The notes under the pieces were generated by a model. The model was not told the origin of the DNA. It saw nothing but the letters and a program-made list of their open reading frames with translations, and did not search any database. From the NCBI GenBank assembly GCA_009760855.2, contig WPIO01000062.1, positions 386,001 through 450,000 on the forward strand: a stretch of 64,000 nucleotides of DNA. Direction: 5' to 3'. The first letter of the stretch is position 1, and each line of letters opens with the position of its first letter. This DNA is from Cristatella mucedo. Lineage: Eukaryota > Bryozoa > Phylactolaemata > Cristatellidae. The position numbers and the translations under genes are program-made. This document shows, piece after piece, positions 1 to 51,277 of the stretch.

Positions 1-643
1 CACGAGAGCTACCAAAGCTGATAAGAGCAGTTTTAAATTACAGATGCCACAGCAGTACACATCCCAAGTTCACACCACTTCCAATCACTGCATACCAAGA
101 GCGGGCAGAAAAATCCTCTCACTCACTGTGTGCAAGTTCAACTAAAGTTTTGCTCTAGATTTAAGATGCAAATTGATGCTAATTTAAGTCGAACATCATT
201 TGCTGGTGATATAGTGTTACGTTCCACTAAACTCTTAGCAAATATTCATTCTGAATGCTCCAGTTCAATTTATTTATAACAAACTGAAATATTTCTTTAA
301 GAGTAGCAGAAAACCACCATGACAGCTGTGACTACAATATATAAACCACATTCATTGTCGCATAGAAAGACAGAAATCATGACAGGCGCAAGGACTTTAA
401 TAAGTAGTTCCTCTGGCTCTCTGACATTTTAATCGGACAGCATTTATACCTACACCGAATAATAAATAAAAACGTGGGCAAACACTATATTACTCATAAA
501 CTGCCAACTTAAACTACCAATGTATTGTGTACACACAAACAACCATAGGAAGAGGAATATCTTCAATATGTTGAATGAAGTATGGTGTACAGCAAATGCA
601 AGTTACAGCTAAATCTTTTGAATTAAATTACAATTCAACATAC
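1..643. other. HERC2 intron, nothing recognised
   Basis: AT-rich sequence downstream of the last HERC2 exon in view. I could not place the next exon here. Confidence 0.5.
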
Positions 644-39025
<38,382 letters not shown>

Positions 39026-39500
39026 TGCAGCGTTGTCCTGGAGGATTATATCCTCACTTCGAACGGAATGAACAACTTACCAAGTGGGCATAGTAACCTT
39101 AAAAACATCGCCTTACTCCGGTGGCCTTGAGGAATAACCACCGGTCATTGCGAAGAGAAGCTCCAACTTGGCCACTCATTTCATTTATTACATATTAAAA
39201 CGTGTGAATATGTCAAACTATTTACTGGACATCCACCGCTTATTTCCTCGTTGCGCTACTGCTTTTAAGAAAAAGACAGAAAGCAAACAGCCAGGCACCC
39301 GAAAAGTCGCGAGGGGTATCTGCGCGACAGCGTAAACTACAGGCTCTACACGTTTAGCGCTACTCGTTGTGTCTTTTCCGGTTTTAAAGAGTAGAAATTG
39401 GGAGAATAAAAAAGCAGTATTTATATATATTCTTTTATTTTAATAAACTTAATAAAATTTCAAAAATATAGCTTGACTTTCGCTCACTCTCGGGGCTAGT
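39026..39500 (-). promoter_or_regulatory. Presumed HERC2 5' UTR and promoter region
   Basis: This is the sequence immediately upstream of the HERC2 start. It holds an in-frame stop at 39077-39079 and no other recognisable gene. I see no convincing TATA box or initiator at a fixed distance, so the limits are only inferred from position. Confidence 0.4.
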
Positions 39501-40629
39501 TGGGTATTGCTCACCGTTGACGAGGTCGCTGCTCAGACAGCAGGATTCGTCGTGCTACTTAAAGCTGCTCCGTATGGCCAAATCTCATTGCAAGATATGG
39601 CATGGCCAGTTATTACATCTAGCTAGCTACGATCATAGTGTTCATACTGGCTGTGTGAAACTATTATTCATAGTACCGTGCGAACTCGGCTGCAAACGTT
39701 CCGTTCATGGAGTGAAATGTCTGCTTTACGGTAGTCGTTAGTAGATGTGCTTGCAAAGTACTCTGATTTTTACTCGCAGTGCAATTGTAAACCCATAGAA
39801 GCTGTTCCTTTAAGAGATGAGATTCAGCCTAGAGGAGCCTCCGAATCAGCCAAGAAAACTGCGATCGGAATAGGTAAGGCAGCGATTACCGATGCTTTTC
39901 TGTCTGTCATAGAGCTACTTCGGCATGCTGCCACGAGCAACATTCGCGGGCTAAAGAAATAACCCAGGAACCTTCGCTGCATTCAGTTGTTCGGCGTGAT
40001 ACTAGAGTATCCTCCGCTGCAGTCGAGTAATTGCAATAAATATACAATGTGCAAGTGCTTCCCACCCGTGCAAAGTAGTACTTGAATTTTTGCTTCGAGA
40101 TTACGCACGCTAACAGCCGATACTTTTGTAGTAGTTGCTGCACCTGTGGTGGGATGAGCTACTGAGTCGATAGTTGATTGAGCTAGCTCTACATAGATGG
40201 GCGAATATTGTCGGCGAAAGACAGTAAGAGGAGCATGAGTAGATTGTGAGTACCGCCTACGCAAGAGCTAAATCCCGTCTGGCACAAGAGGATGGCTTAT
40301 TGTCTTGAAAGGCTTGTGGACGGTTGAAGGGGCAGCGGTATAGTTTCAATGTCTGAAAACTGGCTACTTGCCCCCCCCCCCCAGGTAAGGCCTCGTAAGA
40401 AGCAAAGCATGCTTATGCAATGTCCATGGTCTCTCTAGGGCCAAGCTTGGCCACACTCTGGTACAGCCAAGCCCGACTGTTGCAAGGTTAACTACCACCA
40501 CCTAGCAAGTATTTAGTTTACTAGCTGCATGTTGCTCTATTGATGGCGACTTGATCAGGCAAACCGGCCAACCTCCAGCCGAACAATTCAGTTTTCATGA
40601 CACCTTAAGTCATTGATAAATGCATGTTG
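39501..40629. other. Intergenic, no gene recognised
   Basis: Short plus-strand frames at 39517-39741 and 39747-39962 show no known domain. A poly-C run sits at 40371. Confidence 0.5.
40371..40382. repeat. Poly-C run
   Basis: A 12-base C homopolymer in the intergenic region. Confidence 0.9.
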
Positions 40630-41997
40630 GTTCCCTTCCGGTCTTGAAGGCGCTGCTCAATCCGATGTTGTTTTTTATTTCCAAATAATGTTGGTTTATT
40701 ATCTCAAACTACAGTAACTTAACTTAACATCCTCTCATCTCGCTTGGGCATCACGGGCACTGCTCTGCCGTGGTTCAGGTCCTATCTCAGTGGGAGACTC
40801 CAGAGTATTGACGTGAATGGACAAAGATCATCTGAAGTACCTCTAAAATATGGAGTACCTCAGGGCTCCGTGCTAGGTCCGGTTCTTTTCCACGGTTTAT
40901 ACTCTCCCTCTTGCTGATGTGATTGCCAAGCACAATCTAGGCTTTCCCTTCTATGCGGACGACACTCAGTTGTACATTTGCTTTGATCCCTCCCAGCCTT
41001 CGAGCACCTCAAATTCTCTAAACTCACTTGCTACATGCATTGATGACATCCCAACATGGATGGCAGCAAATCTTCTAAAACTAAACGATGATAAAACTAA
41101 CTTACTAGTTATGGGCAAACCCAGTGTGATTTACAAATTGGAAAGGCTCTCTCAAAATTGGCTCTGCCAGCATATCTCCTGTTGAATCAGCTTGAAATCT
41201 AGGTGTCATATTCCAAAGCGACCTCTCGTTAGACGACCATATCAGCTCGACAGTCAAATCTGCCTATTTTCAGCTTCATAACATTGCTAAAATTCGGGCT
41301 TGTTTAGATAAGGATACCACGTCCAAGTTAGTCCATGCATTCGTGACATCCCGTCTCGACTTCTGCAACTCACTGCGTACTGGCCTATCAGCATGTGCGA
41401 TCAGGCGATTGCAGGTGGTGCAAAACTGTGCAGCTAGGCTTGTCTGTCGTGAGCGTAGCAGTTGCCACATTACTCCACTTCTCGCCGACCTGCATTGGCT
41501 ACCAGTCAAGCAACGGATTGACTTCAAGGTTTTGTCGCTCACTTTTAGGTCCCTTCATTCTATGGCTCCAGCCTATCTGATATACTACCCCATATACACA
41601 GATATACTACCCCATCAGGCCAAGCATCGTACCACCCGCTTTTCGGAATCCAACAGTCTACAAATACCTTGTACAAACCTTAAATCCTTTGGAGACCGTG
41701 CATTTAGTTCGTATGCTCCCAAAGCCTGGAACTCCCTCCCGACCTGCGTCAGAACATCCCCTGACCTGACCACATTTAAAAGGAACCTAAAAACACCTAT
41801 TTAGGACAGCATTTAGTGGGCCCCTGTGATTCGTCCTTGATGTGCTTATGCGTGCTGACACTGTGCATGCTGCCACAAACCACATTTGCATGCTGACCCT
41901 GTGCATGTCACCCCTAACCGTATTATTTATTTTGTTTGTTTTTCAAGCATGACTTTACTTACCATTCAATTGCATTTCACTTTGCAGCAAATGTAAA
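40630..41997 (+). mobile_element. LINE-A, longest young copy (5' segment)
   Basis: A plus-strand LINE-A copy with recognisable reverse-transcriptase motifs: VPQGSVLGPVL-like text near 40855, FPFYADDTQLYICFDPSQP at 40941, LLKLNDDKTNLLVMGKPS, and the C-terminal frame at 41343-41804. It carries a small local duplication of GATATACTACCCCAT near 41577-41615 and a frameshift. Its 3' tail is separated from it by another LINE-A copy and resumes at 42616. Confidence 0.87.
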
Positions 41998-42615
41998 TAA
42001 TAATAATAATAATAATAATGTACTTGATTAAGCGCCCCCAGAGAACTCGATCTCTTTCTAGGCGCTTTACATTTGTGACCTAAAAGTGAGCGACAAAACC
42101 TTGAAGCCAATCCGTTGCTTGACTGGTAGCCAATGCAGGTCGGCGAGAAGTGGAGTAATGTGGCAACTGCGACGCTCACGACAGACAAGCCTAGCTGCAC
42201 AGTTTTGCACCACCTGCAATCGCCTGATCGCACATGCTGGTAGGCCAGTAAGCAGTAAGTTGCAGAAGTCGAGACGTGATGTCACAAATGCATGGACTAC
42301 CTTAGACGTGGTAACCTTATCTAAACAACCCCGAATTTTAGCAATATTATGAAGCTGAAAATAGGCAGATTTGACCGTGGAGCTGATATGGTCGTCTAAC
42401 GAGAGGTCGCTTTGGAATATGACACCTAGATTTCGTGCTGATTCGACAGGAGACATTGCTGGCAGAGCCAATTTTGAGAGAGCCTTTCCAATTTGTGAAT
42501 CACACTGGGTTTGCCCATAACTAGTAAGTTAGTTTTGTTATCGTTTAGTTTTAGAAAATTAGCTGCCATCCATGTGCTGATGTCATCAATGCATGCAGCA
42601 AGTGAGTTTAGAGAA
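41998..42615 (-). mobile_element. LINE-A nested inside the 40.6 kb LINE-A copy
   Basis: A minus-strand, 5'-truncated LINE-A. Its TAA-repeat end abuts the interrupted host copy, and its frame at 42067-42471 (LAMSPVESARNLGVIFQSD, HAFVTSRLDFCNLLLTGLPA) is close to the host copy in reverse orientation. TGTAAA occurs at both junctions, consistent with a short target-site duplication. Confidence 0.85.
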
Positions 42616-42695
42616 TTTGTAAAGCGCCTAGAAAGAGATTAAGTTCTCTGAGGGCGCTTTATCAAGTGCATTATTATTATTATTATTATCATTAC
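42616..42695 (+). mobile_element. LINE-A 3' tail, displaced end of the 40.6 kb copy
   Basis: It starts GTAAAGCGCCTAGAAAGAG and continues through GAGGGCGCTTTATCAAGTGC into an ATT repeat. This is exactly the tail missing from the copy that stops at 41997, so the two segments were one element before the nested insertion. Confidence 0.87.
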
Positions 42696-43654
42696 GATTT
42701 TCAGTAGCTATATTTCATGAGTGTTTCGCAGAGTTACGATGTTGCACAGCAAAACTCAACGTGTGCCGTAAAGAACCATGCGATGCCAAGTTAGTTCGGC
42801 TTACCCCAATGCGTTAATACAAAGCACCCACAAATAACCTTATACAATGCTGCACACAATTTAGTTACATATATCAACCCAGCACAGTTCTAGGCAGTCT
42901 AAGCTGATCCCAGAAATGCACAATTAATGGCATATATTAAAGAGGATCATGTTCTTTTAAGGTTTGGCAACAGAGAGGAAGATTGTATGCATGACCAGTG
43001 TTTTCGTGAGCTGTGTTAACGTCATGGAATTTCAGCAACACATATAAGCAGTCATTGGTAAGTCAAAGGCTTTTACTGAGGAAGAAAGTCTGAGATGTCG
43101 GGAAGAAATCTAAATGTGCAGACAACAATCTGAGTGAGCAGAAGTGAAAGTTACAGCACTTAAATACACGCGATCTCAGTACCTGCACGTATCAATTCGA
43201 GAAGAATGCTTGACAATCGAATTTTTCAGATACAGAAAGGAAATCTAGGAGCAATAAAATTGCATTGTGAAGTCGTCGGCATTACTATTGTATCCTGCAG
43301 CAATTTTGGAACAAGATCAAGAATACAAGAAACTTAGTCGATGAGGTCTTCCCCGCTGATCTTCATTGCAGCAGTCTCCATCCGGCATGAATAAGGATAC
43401 AATGCAGCAGTAAGCCGACATAGGTTGAGCTGAAAGTGTATCTATGATTTTAACTTTATAATAGAAGCCGGTGTCATGACTCACAACTTGTGTCCGAACC
43501 AAAATATTCGGGGTAAAGACAAGAACATGTTCTCAGACACTGCTCAGTAGTATCTTTTCAATTACGATTAAGGCTTACATTTTACCCACAAGAAAAAGAG
43601 CAGTATATGTACTTTCATCGTTCCTGATTTAAGCATTTTAAGCTCTCAATTATT
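42696..43654. other. Intergenic, nothing recognised
   Basis: AT-rich sequence between LINE-A copies without coding or repeat signals that I can name. Confidence 0.5.
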
Positions 43655-45113
43655 ATAATAATTGTACATCTGTTTATCGGCCTCAGAGAACGAAATCTCT
43701 TCTTTAGACACTTTACAGTTGCTGCTAATGCAGCATGATCAAATGGTTAGTGGCACCATGCTGCTCAATTAACAACAAGAATAAAATGGATAGGGGTGAC
43801 TTGCCCAGGGTCTGCATGCAAGTATGGTTAGTGACAGCATGCACAGCGTCAGCACGCATAAGCGCATAAAGAACGAACCACAGGGACCCACTAAATGCTC
43901 CCATAAATAGATACGTTTTTAGTTTCTTTGTAAATGCGGTCAAGTCAGGAGATGTCGTGACGCAAGTCGAGAGTGAGTTCCAGGTTTTAGGAACATATGA
44001 ACGAAAGGCACGGTCTCCAAAGGATTTGAGATTTGTACGAGGTATAGGTAAATGATTAGATTCCGAAAAGCGGGTGGTACGATAGTTACCCCTAGTGGGG
44101 TAGTAGATGTGATAGTTAGGCTGGAGCCAAAGAATGAAGGGACTTAAAAGTGAGTGACCGAACCTTGAAGTCGATGCGATACTTGACTGGGAGACAGTGA
44201 AGGTCAGCTATAAGCGGCAACTGCTAACATTCACGATAGACCAGCCTAACTACAGAGTTTTGTACAAACTGTAAGCGCCTGATTGCACAGGCTTGTAAAC
44301 CATGAAGCAGTGAGTAACAGAAGTCGAGATGGATGTCACAGATGCACGGATCAATTTAGATGTAGTATCCCCGTCTAAGCAAGCCCGAATTGTAGCAATG
44401 TTATGTAGCTGAAAGTAGACAGACTTGACTGTGGTGCTGATGTAGTTGTTTTATTAAAGGTCACTTTGGAACAGTAAACCTAGATTTCGTGCACATTCAA
44501 CAGGAGATATGCTAGCAGAGCCGATTTTGAGCGTTTAGTTTTCTGATTTTTGAATAACACTTGATTTGCATATAACTAGTAGGCTGGTTTTATCATCATT
44601 GAATTTAATATATTTTGCGGCCATCAATACATACGCCACGGATGTTGAGAGAATTCGGCTTGCTGGTGGGCTGGGAGGGATCACAGCAAAGGTGCAACTG
44701 AGCGGCATATGCATAGAAGTGAAAGCCTAGGTTGTTCCAGGCAATCAAATCGGCAAGAGGGAGAGTATAAACAGTGAAAAGAACCGGACCAAGCACAGAG
44801 CCCTGAGATACCTCATATTTCAGTGGTTCCTCTGATGATCTTAGTCCATCCACATCTATACTCGGGGAGTCTCCCACTGAGATAGGACCTGACCTATCGC
44901 AGTGCCAATGATGCCCAGGCGAGATAAGAGGTGCTCGAGAAGGACTTGGTGATTTTAGTATCAAAATCTGCCGAAAGATCAAGTAGATACACTCCAACTA
45001 AGTCTCCACTCCTAAGTAGGTCGTTATACACCCGAAGCAATGCTGAATTTTTGTAGTAGTTAGCTCCCATACCAGACTGGAACTTACTAGCAAGGTTTGA
45101 AGTCTTTCTTGAA
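43655..45113 (-). mobile_element. LINE-A, 1.4 kb copy with mutated catalytic motif
   Basis: A minus-strand copy covering the reverse transcriptase (LLEHLLSRLG region, QGSVLGPVLFTVYTLPLADL) through the 3' UTR and tail. The catalytic YADD motif reads FHFYAYAAQLH, so both Asp residues are lost. It is a dead copy and meets another LINE-A copy head to head at about 45114. Confidence 0.82.
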
Positions 45114-45912
45114 GCATGCATTTCTGACATTCCCACTTAGACAGCAGCAAACTTTAATAAATTAAAATACAATAAAACCGAGTTGAAAAGCATGAGCACA
45201 CCCCCTGGCGTTCGAAAATTTGAAGTTTAACCTTCAAATGGGCTTGACCACCATATCTCCTGTAGCCTCTACACGAAATCTGGGTATCCTGTTTCGAGAA
45301 ACACTTAGCTAGATGACCGCCTCAGCTCTACAGTCAAGTCCGCCTACGTTCATCTTCGCATCATTGCAAATATTCGGACTTTCTTAGATAAGGGTAGGAC
45401 AGCCTAGTTGGCACATGCATTTGTCGTCACTTCTCACAGGTCTTCCTGCCTATGCAATAAGACGCTTACACGGGTGCAAAACTAGGTAGCTTACCGTGTC
45501 TGACATTAACGTCGTAGCCGCCACTTTACACCATTTCTCATTAATATGCACTCGCTCGCAATCAAGAAATGTATGACCTTCAAGGTTTCGTCACTTACGA
45601 ATACGTCCTTCCATTTCGTTGCACCGGCCAACCTATTTGAAAAACTTCCTAGTCACGCCTTCCGTCATACCACCCGCTCTTCTGATTCTGGTCATTTGGT
45701 TGTGCCACTTAAAACACCCAAACCCCTTGGAGACCACTTATTTTCACGCGCTGCCAAAGCATTGAACTCCCTATCGACAGAAATTGCATCACTTTTTATA
45801 GTTGACCACATTAAAAGTACTAGAATCCTACATGATCCGCATGCCCTCTGCTTGTTGTAACTAACCAATTGGCATTCCTCCTTTTCAGTATATATAAATG
45901 CTTAGAAAGTAT
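45114..45912 (+). mobile_element. LINE-A, old copy
   Basis: A plus-strand LINE-A starting at the CATGCATTTCTGACATTCCC block, equivalent to the CIDDIPTW segment of the young copy. It runs through a diverged C-terminal frame (FHFVAPANLFEKLPSHAFRH at 45546-45860) to an eroded tail (AAATGCTTAGAAAGT). It forms a large inverted repeat with the neighbouring minus-strand copy. Confidence 0.7.
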
Positions 45913-46899
45913 ACGAAAATCGAGACATATCACAACTGGATTTGCTGGTGTATATTATGGCCTGGGATAAACCATACCGGAATAAGCCAGACTATTCCCC
46001 ATGACATGAATAGTGATGAGTGATGTACACATGAATTACTAAATGTGTAATCTCTTTAAATAAGTCTAAACACATACTTTGATTGCTTCAACCAGAAAAA
46101 TTTTAATCTGAAAAATAATAAACGTCCACAAAGATCAAAGATTAGCACATACTTCTCAGCAGTGGTTACCATTAAAATAAAAGCACGTATCTATCACTCC
46201 ATAATGCTTGCTCTAGTGTAAACTTTTTAACGTTCCACACTGATAAGAAATCAAAACCAAAACGAGAATGCTTGTTTTTAAGATGAAGTGCATGTTCTGT
46301 TGTTGAATGCAGATCTAAGCTTCTAGGATACGTAAACTAATCCATTGAGTCGCCGAATTGTATGTAAAGATGTCACAATTCAATACATTTGCTGTGATCT
46401 CGGCATCTGTTGCCCAGACTCCATCACCAGAGATGCCAGAGGTGTCTACATATTGATTCGCGTCATTTTTCAAGTAGTCCTGTAGTTATTTTGTAAAGGC
46501 AGTCTTCATATGGTGGATGACTTTATCTCTGAGAAGGGAGTGGTTATTTTTTATTGTTTCAACGTGTAGCTGGTGACCCGGAAGTAGCAGTTCCCATCAC
46601 ATTTCGTTTTATATACTCGCCATGGTTGTCCGAGGTTCCTTATTTTTCCAAAGTATTCAGCCTCACCATAAGGAGACCAAGAATGGCGCTAAGATACTTT
46701 CTTCCTGAACTTGGTTGTGGGTTGAAAGTCTCTGCTTGAATTTTACTGAGAAATAGATGTCGTCATTGTCTGAATTTTCAAGTCGTTTTTGAAGTGTCGT
46801 TTGCCTTGATTATTCATCGACACAGTCACTAGAATAATCAGAGGGGGACTGGGGTGGAGAATCTTCTGCATACTGGTAAATGTTAAGGCTGCGGCCGTG
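45913..46899. other. Intergenic, nothing firm
   Basis: This may include further decayed LTR-element sequence downstream of the integrase relic, but I could not recognise any domain. Confidence 0.4.
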
Positions 46900-48060
46900 A
46901 TACGTGGTGCTCAATATCTTGTCAGTCTTATCGTTCTTAAGTATAACTTATTCTTTCGTCAATGATTCCACGACTGTGTAGGATTCGATCTAGCATGGTT
47001 CTGGCTTTGAACCCATGCAATAAATATGGGTCTGATTCTTTATACAAGCGGTGAAACCAGCAGTCATGTAATCGTTGCTGTTGTGTTCACCATCAAAGGC
47101 ACGCTTCTGGTATTCCTGGCGATGGCGTATATCGGTACTGAAGTTTGAACAGAGCTCCGTCAAAAATGTCAAGAATGGTTGTCAACGTAACAAGAGCTTC
47201 ACGGTTGGTATCATCTGAAAGAAGCAGGGGGCCCGCAGCATCATTTTCTGAGAATTTGAGTTTTATGGGAAGCATGGCCTTCCGTCCATGCATGACATCA
47301 AATGGAGTGGACTTGGTTTAAGCCTTCGCAGAAGTGTGATACGCATACATGACACTGGTTATTAACAAGTTCCACTGGTTCCCATGGTCATTGAAAAGCT
47401 TACTAAGAGATTCTTTGAGTTCTATTGGGGCGTTCTCATAGGCCCTTCTTTTGTGAGTAATATGCAGACGAAATGCAGTGATCTTTTTGAAACTGTTCCA
47501 TCAGTTTGCCGATTATCCAGTTCACAAAATTTCGTCCATGGTCGTTAACCAGAGTGTCCATTCCGCCAAGGCGGCATATAACGTCGTACAAAGAATTGCT
47601 ACTGACTTGGTACTCTTGTCTGAAGCAGATGTCGCCTCAGTCCATTTGGAGAAGTGATCAGTGGCAGCAACTACACATTTGCTGCCGGTCGATGCTTCTT
47701 GAAGGGGGACCAGTCATATTAGTCCGGACTAGGCTCCATACCTTTCCAGGCACTGGTACACTGTTGGGTGGTGGAACCTCTTTTCTGATTTTGGGATACA
47801 TGAAAAACATTGTTCACACTCTAAAGTGTCGGTGAATGTCATTCTTAATTCTGTCTATTAATAACAGTCAAATATTTTGGCCACCGTTTTATCTCGGCCA
47901 AAATGACCACCAGAAAATTAAGTTGTCATGGCAAGCTTTCAAGATGGCTGGAAGTCGGCTTTTTGTGAGAACTTCCTTCTTGCCATAGCAAGGAATCCCT
48001 TCTTCAGCTTGATATGGCTTAGCTTTTTGTCTTAACCGAGACTTGGTATTCACATGTTTC
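46900..48060 (-). pseudogene. Ty3/gypsy-type integrase relic
   Basis: On the minus strand, and spread over several frames, these landmarks occur in order: a zinc-binding block (LPAILKACHDN, HFGRDKTVAKIF, CEQCFSC), GSKCVVAATDHFSKWTEA near 47670 (first catalytic Asp region), LVNDHGRNFVNW near 47530 (second Asp region), ISSAYYSQ, WNLLITSVMYAYHTSAKA and STPFDVMHGRKAMLPIKL at 47300. This is the layout of an LTR-retrotransposon integrase or a derived gene. Stops and frameshifts break it. No reverse transcriptase or LTRs were found next to it. Confidence 0.75.
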
Positions 48061-51000
48061 TCTCAAGGTGGATCTTAAATGAACTGGGGTATTTTTATTG
48101 TGTTGCTGTCTCATAAGCTGGTCATAAAGTTGGTCTTCCATAGTTGAGAACTAAATTTGAAATAATGTTAAGAATATTCACTTCAATATACAAGTGGGTG
48201 CAATGAGCCGACTTCTTAAGATCTTATCTTTCGTAATGCGTACATTGTTAAACTGCATACATATGGTGTTTATTGACCCGCATTTAAGTTAAGTTAACCT
48301 CCGTTAAAGGAAAAAGGAAATGTTTCCTAAACTCTTAACTTACCTGTTATCCAACTGTGAAATTCCGATTCCGTGACTTCCGACAACACTTCAATGGAAT
48401 TGCAGGCGGATTCGACTTTACCGCAACGTCACCTGCTTCGACAGCTCCTAAAAGCTAATTCAATTAATTAAATTGAAATTCCTGCTTTAGTGTATATGGT
48501 TTTTAGTTATCTGTGGGCGCTCCTTGTCAGCGGTTCTGCATGGAGAATAGAACAGAATAGAACAATTAATAGATATAGATTAGATTAATTAATAGATATA
48601 TAATAGATATAATATATACTATAATATATATATAATTAATAGATTAATTAATGAGAGAATAGAACAATTAACTATAATTAAAACGTTTAATTACAATTAA
48701 AAGGTTTTGTTCTCTGCGTCATCTTTTAGATAGGGCATATTCTGGCCAGGAACCTAATAGGACAAATTCTGGCCTGGAATTTAAAGTTCATTTAAAATCT
48801 CGGATACAGTTCAACTTAACACTCCTTATCCCCAAAAGGTATACTCTGGCCTAGGTCAAACTATGCCCGAGTTTAATCTAGGCTGGGTTTATTTTTGCCT
48901 GCCACACCGGGTCTCTCGACAACGTCGCGGTGTCGCGTGTCCACATCTAAGAATTAAAAAAACATTACTACAAGTATTTGTAATGCATTTTTGAGCACTT
49001 TGAGCACTTGTAATGGATTATTTGTATATTTGCACACATGCGTGTATTTCTGAACTCACGGCGGCCATGGACCGGCTGGCTAGGGGCATAGAGCTTCAAT
49101 CAATTCGGTCGCGGTGTCTGGTATCACCACCTGATCATTCTGCTGCCACGTACATAATAACACAACTCCGCAAAATTTTTATAACGGGATAAACCATACA
49201 TAAATGGTCGTGCATTAATTCGGCAGCATTAGGCCCGTGCTCCGTTCAGGCTTGTCTTTATTCGATTGGTGCTAAATGAATAATTTCATATTTCTTGTTA
49301 AACACATTTTTAATAGTAATCACACTAATAGGTTGCATATAATCGAACGCAATCAAATTTTCATAAAATGCTAAGCTTTTCAGTAGTTGATGTGTATACC
49401 TTTTATTGCTGATCACTAAATGATGTAACTGAGGCGCTGTACATCGATCGTTTGTTCTATTAATTGATGCATACATTATTAACACTTTCCGGTAACATAC
49501 ATGTAACATAATTTACCTTAGCTGTCTAAAGCAAAGGTCAAGCCAGATGTTTTGTTGGACCACAGGCGGAAAGAATAAATTGAGTCCAGCCAACTCGTCA
49601 AGAAGCTCACTAGCAAGGAGAACTAGCGGTAGCGGAGCAGTTTGGTTGTTGTGGTTCAAGCATTCGCTTTCGGTCACAGCATGCAAAAACAAAGTATGTA
49701 GAGCTTATTGAGAACATGGTAAAGAATAATGGCACAATAGGCCGCAAGATGTCCTTTAAAATCTACATCCGTATCCTGCTTAAATCTATTTGATCATTTT
49801 GATAAACTCAATGAGAACATGGGGGAGGGCGGGCGGGCTTACTCATTCAAATAAGGCTAGCGCCTGCACCAGAACCTATAAGATGTCGAGCGCCGCTACC
49901 AAGCATGACATAACAAGCAAACGCCGGGAGACTAGATTTGGGGGCTGATTCATGTAAGTGATTTACAGTATGATTGTGAATCACTCAAGCTTTATAATCT
50001 TCCATGTTAATTTTTATATGGCTTATATAATAAATTAATTTTTGATTTTATTCATTGGTTTTTGGACTCAGTGTGAGTCAAAAGATCCGAATTCAATTCA
50101 CTCGCTTTCTCATTGATAATCGGGTAATTTTCAAATATATTGCTATCCTGGTCAGAAAATTAAATTTTACGGAAAATAATGACCGCTGTCTATACTTTTG
50201 AGACACAAGAAATTAAAAATTAGAAAAAAATGCTGGCTACACTGTGGAGTCAAGAATTGTGTTACATTGTAATATTAGATACAATTTAGCAATTATTTAA
50301 TCTTGCTACGTAGGGTTGTATATTAGGTTGAGGAAAAATTTCGTGCGCCGTTTTTTTAGTAAACAGATAAAATAATAAAGCAATTAATTTAATAATCATT
50401 CGATGAAAAATGAGAGAATGTCCAAAAATGGTCTATTATTTCTCAGTCTTTAAAATGTGTCTGTTAAAAGACATAATAGTTTTAATTGCAATCGCAAACT
50501 TTGATGGTTGGCATATGACCGGAACATTGTACATAAAATTATTTTGTAACACCCATTTACACCGAAAGTAGTACATCGAGCTCAACAAAACGATTTTCTT
50601 TGAAATATAACAGTATCCAAACTGCGGTTTTCTGGTGAACTCTGTAAATATAAGCTACTCGGCCCTTTACTGACCCGAAAAAAATCACTTTAAAATATAA
50701 AATAAAAGTTAAATTTTCAAATCAATGACACCCCTCGAAGTCAACCGTCCGACTGGTAGTAACAACACAATCAAAAAAGCGTTAACTAAATTCCCCGGGC
50801 GTAGCTCCGTCCCTGCAGCTCATAGCAACCTGCGGCAAACGGCTATCTAAGGCTCTAACTCCCGATTGTTTGCAATAAATATGTTTACATTGGTATGCTT
50901 ACATTGGCTCACAAACCGGAAATGACAACTTTTCGGCAACTAGACTGTCGTTAGGCATAATGTATTGATAAATTACTGCGACCGGGGTCGCGGTAACTAA

Positions 51001-51277
51001 GGAGTCTTTTATCACCTCTCCTATTAAATCCTGGGACCGCTGATCCGGCTCCTGTGGCGGCCATTCAACCAAAACGAGGTACCGTTGGTAACGGAATCAG
51101 TACCGACGGCTGCTCAGCTGATGACAAGGATTGAACTTGCGCATCGTTCACTGAGAATCAGTCTCCAAATGTTGACTAAATTTAATTGAAGGAAAATTGA
51201 GGTGATTTCAAGCTTTCATTTATGCCATTAATAGCTTAAGATTTGCATGCTTGCTTTACCGACATTTGATCCTGCAT
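48061..51277. other. AT-rich intergenic desert
   Basis: About 3.2 kb with no convincing coding signal, apart from the AT-rich simple repeat near 48.6 kb. The part from 50.7 to 51.2 kb is more GC-rich but is not recognised. Confidence 0.5.
48540..48720. repeat. AT-rich simple sequence
   Basis: A long run built from ATAGAACA, TTAATAGATA and TATATAAT motifs, repeated irregularly. It is intergenic and no coding signal is seen. Confidence 0.8.
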
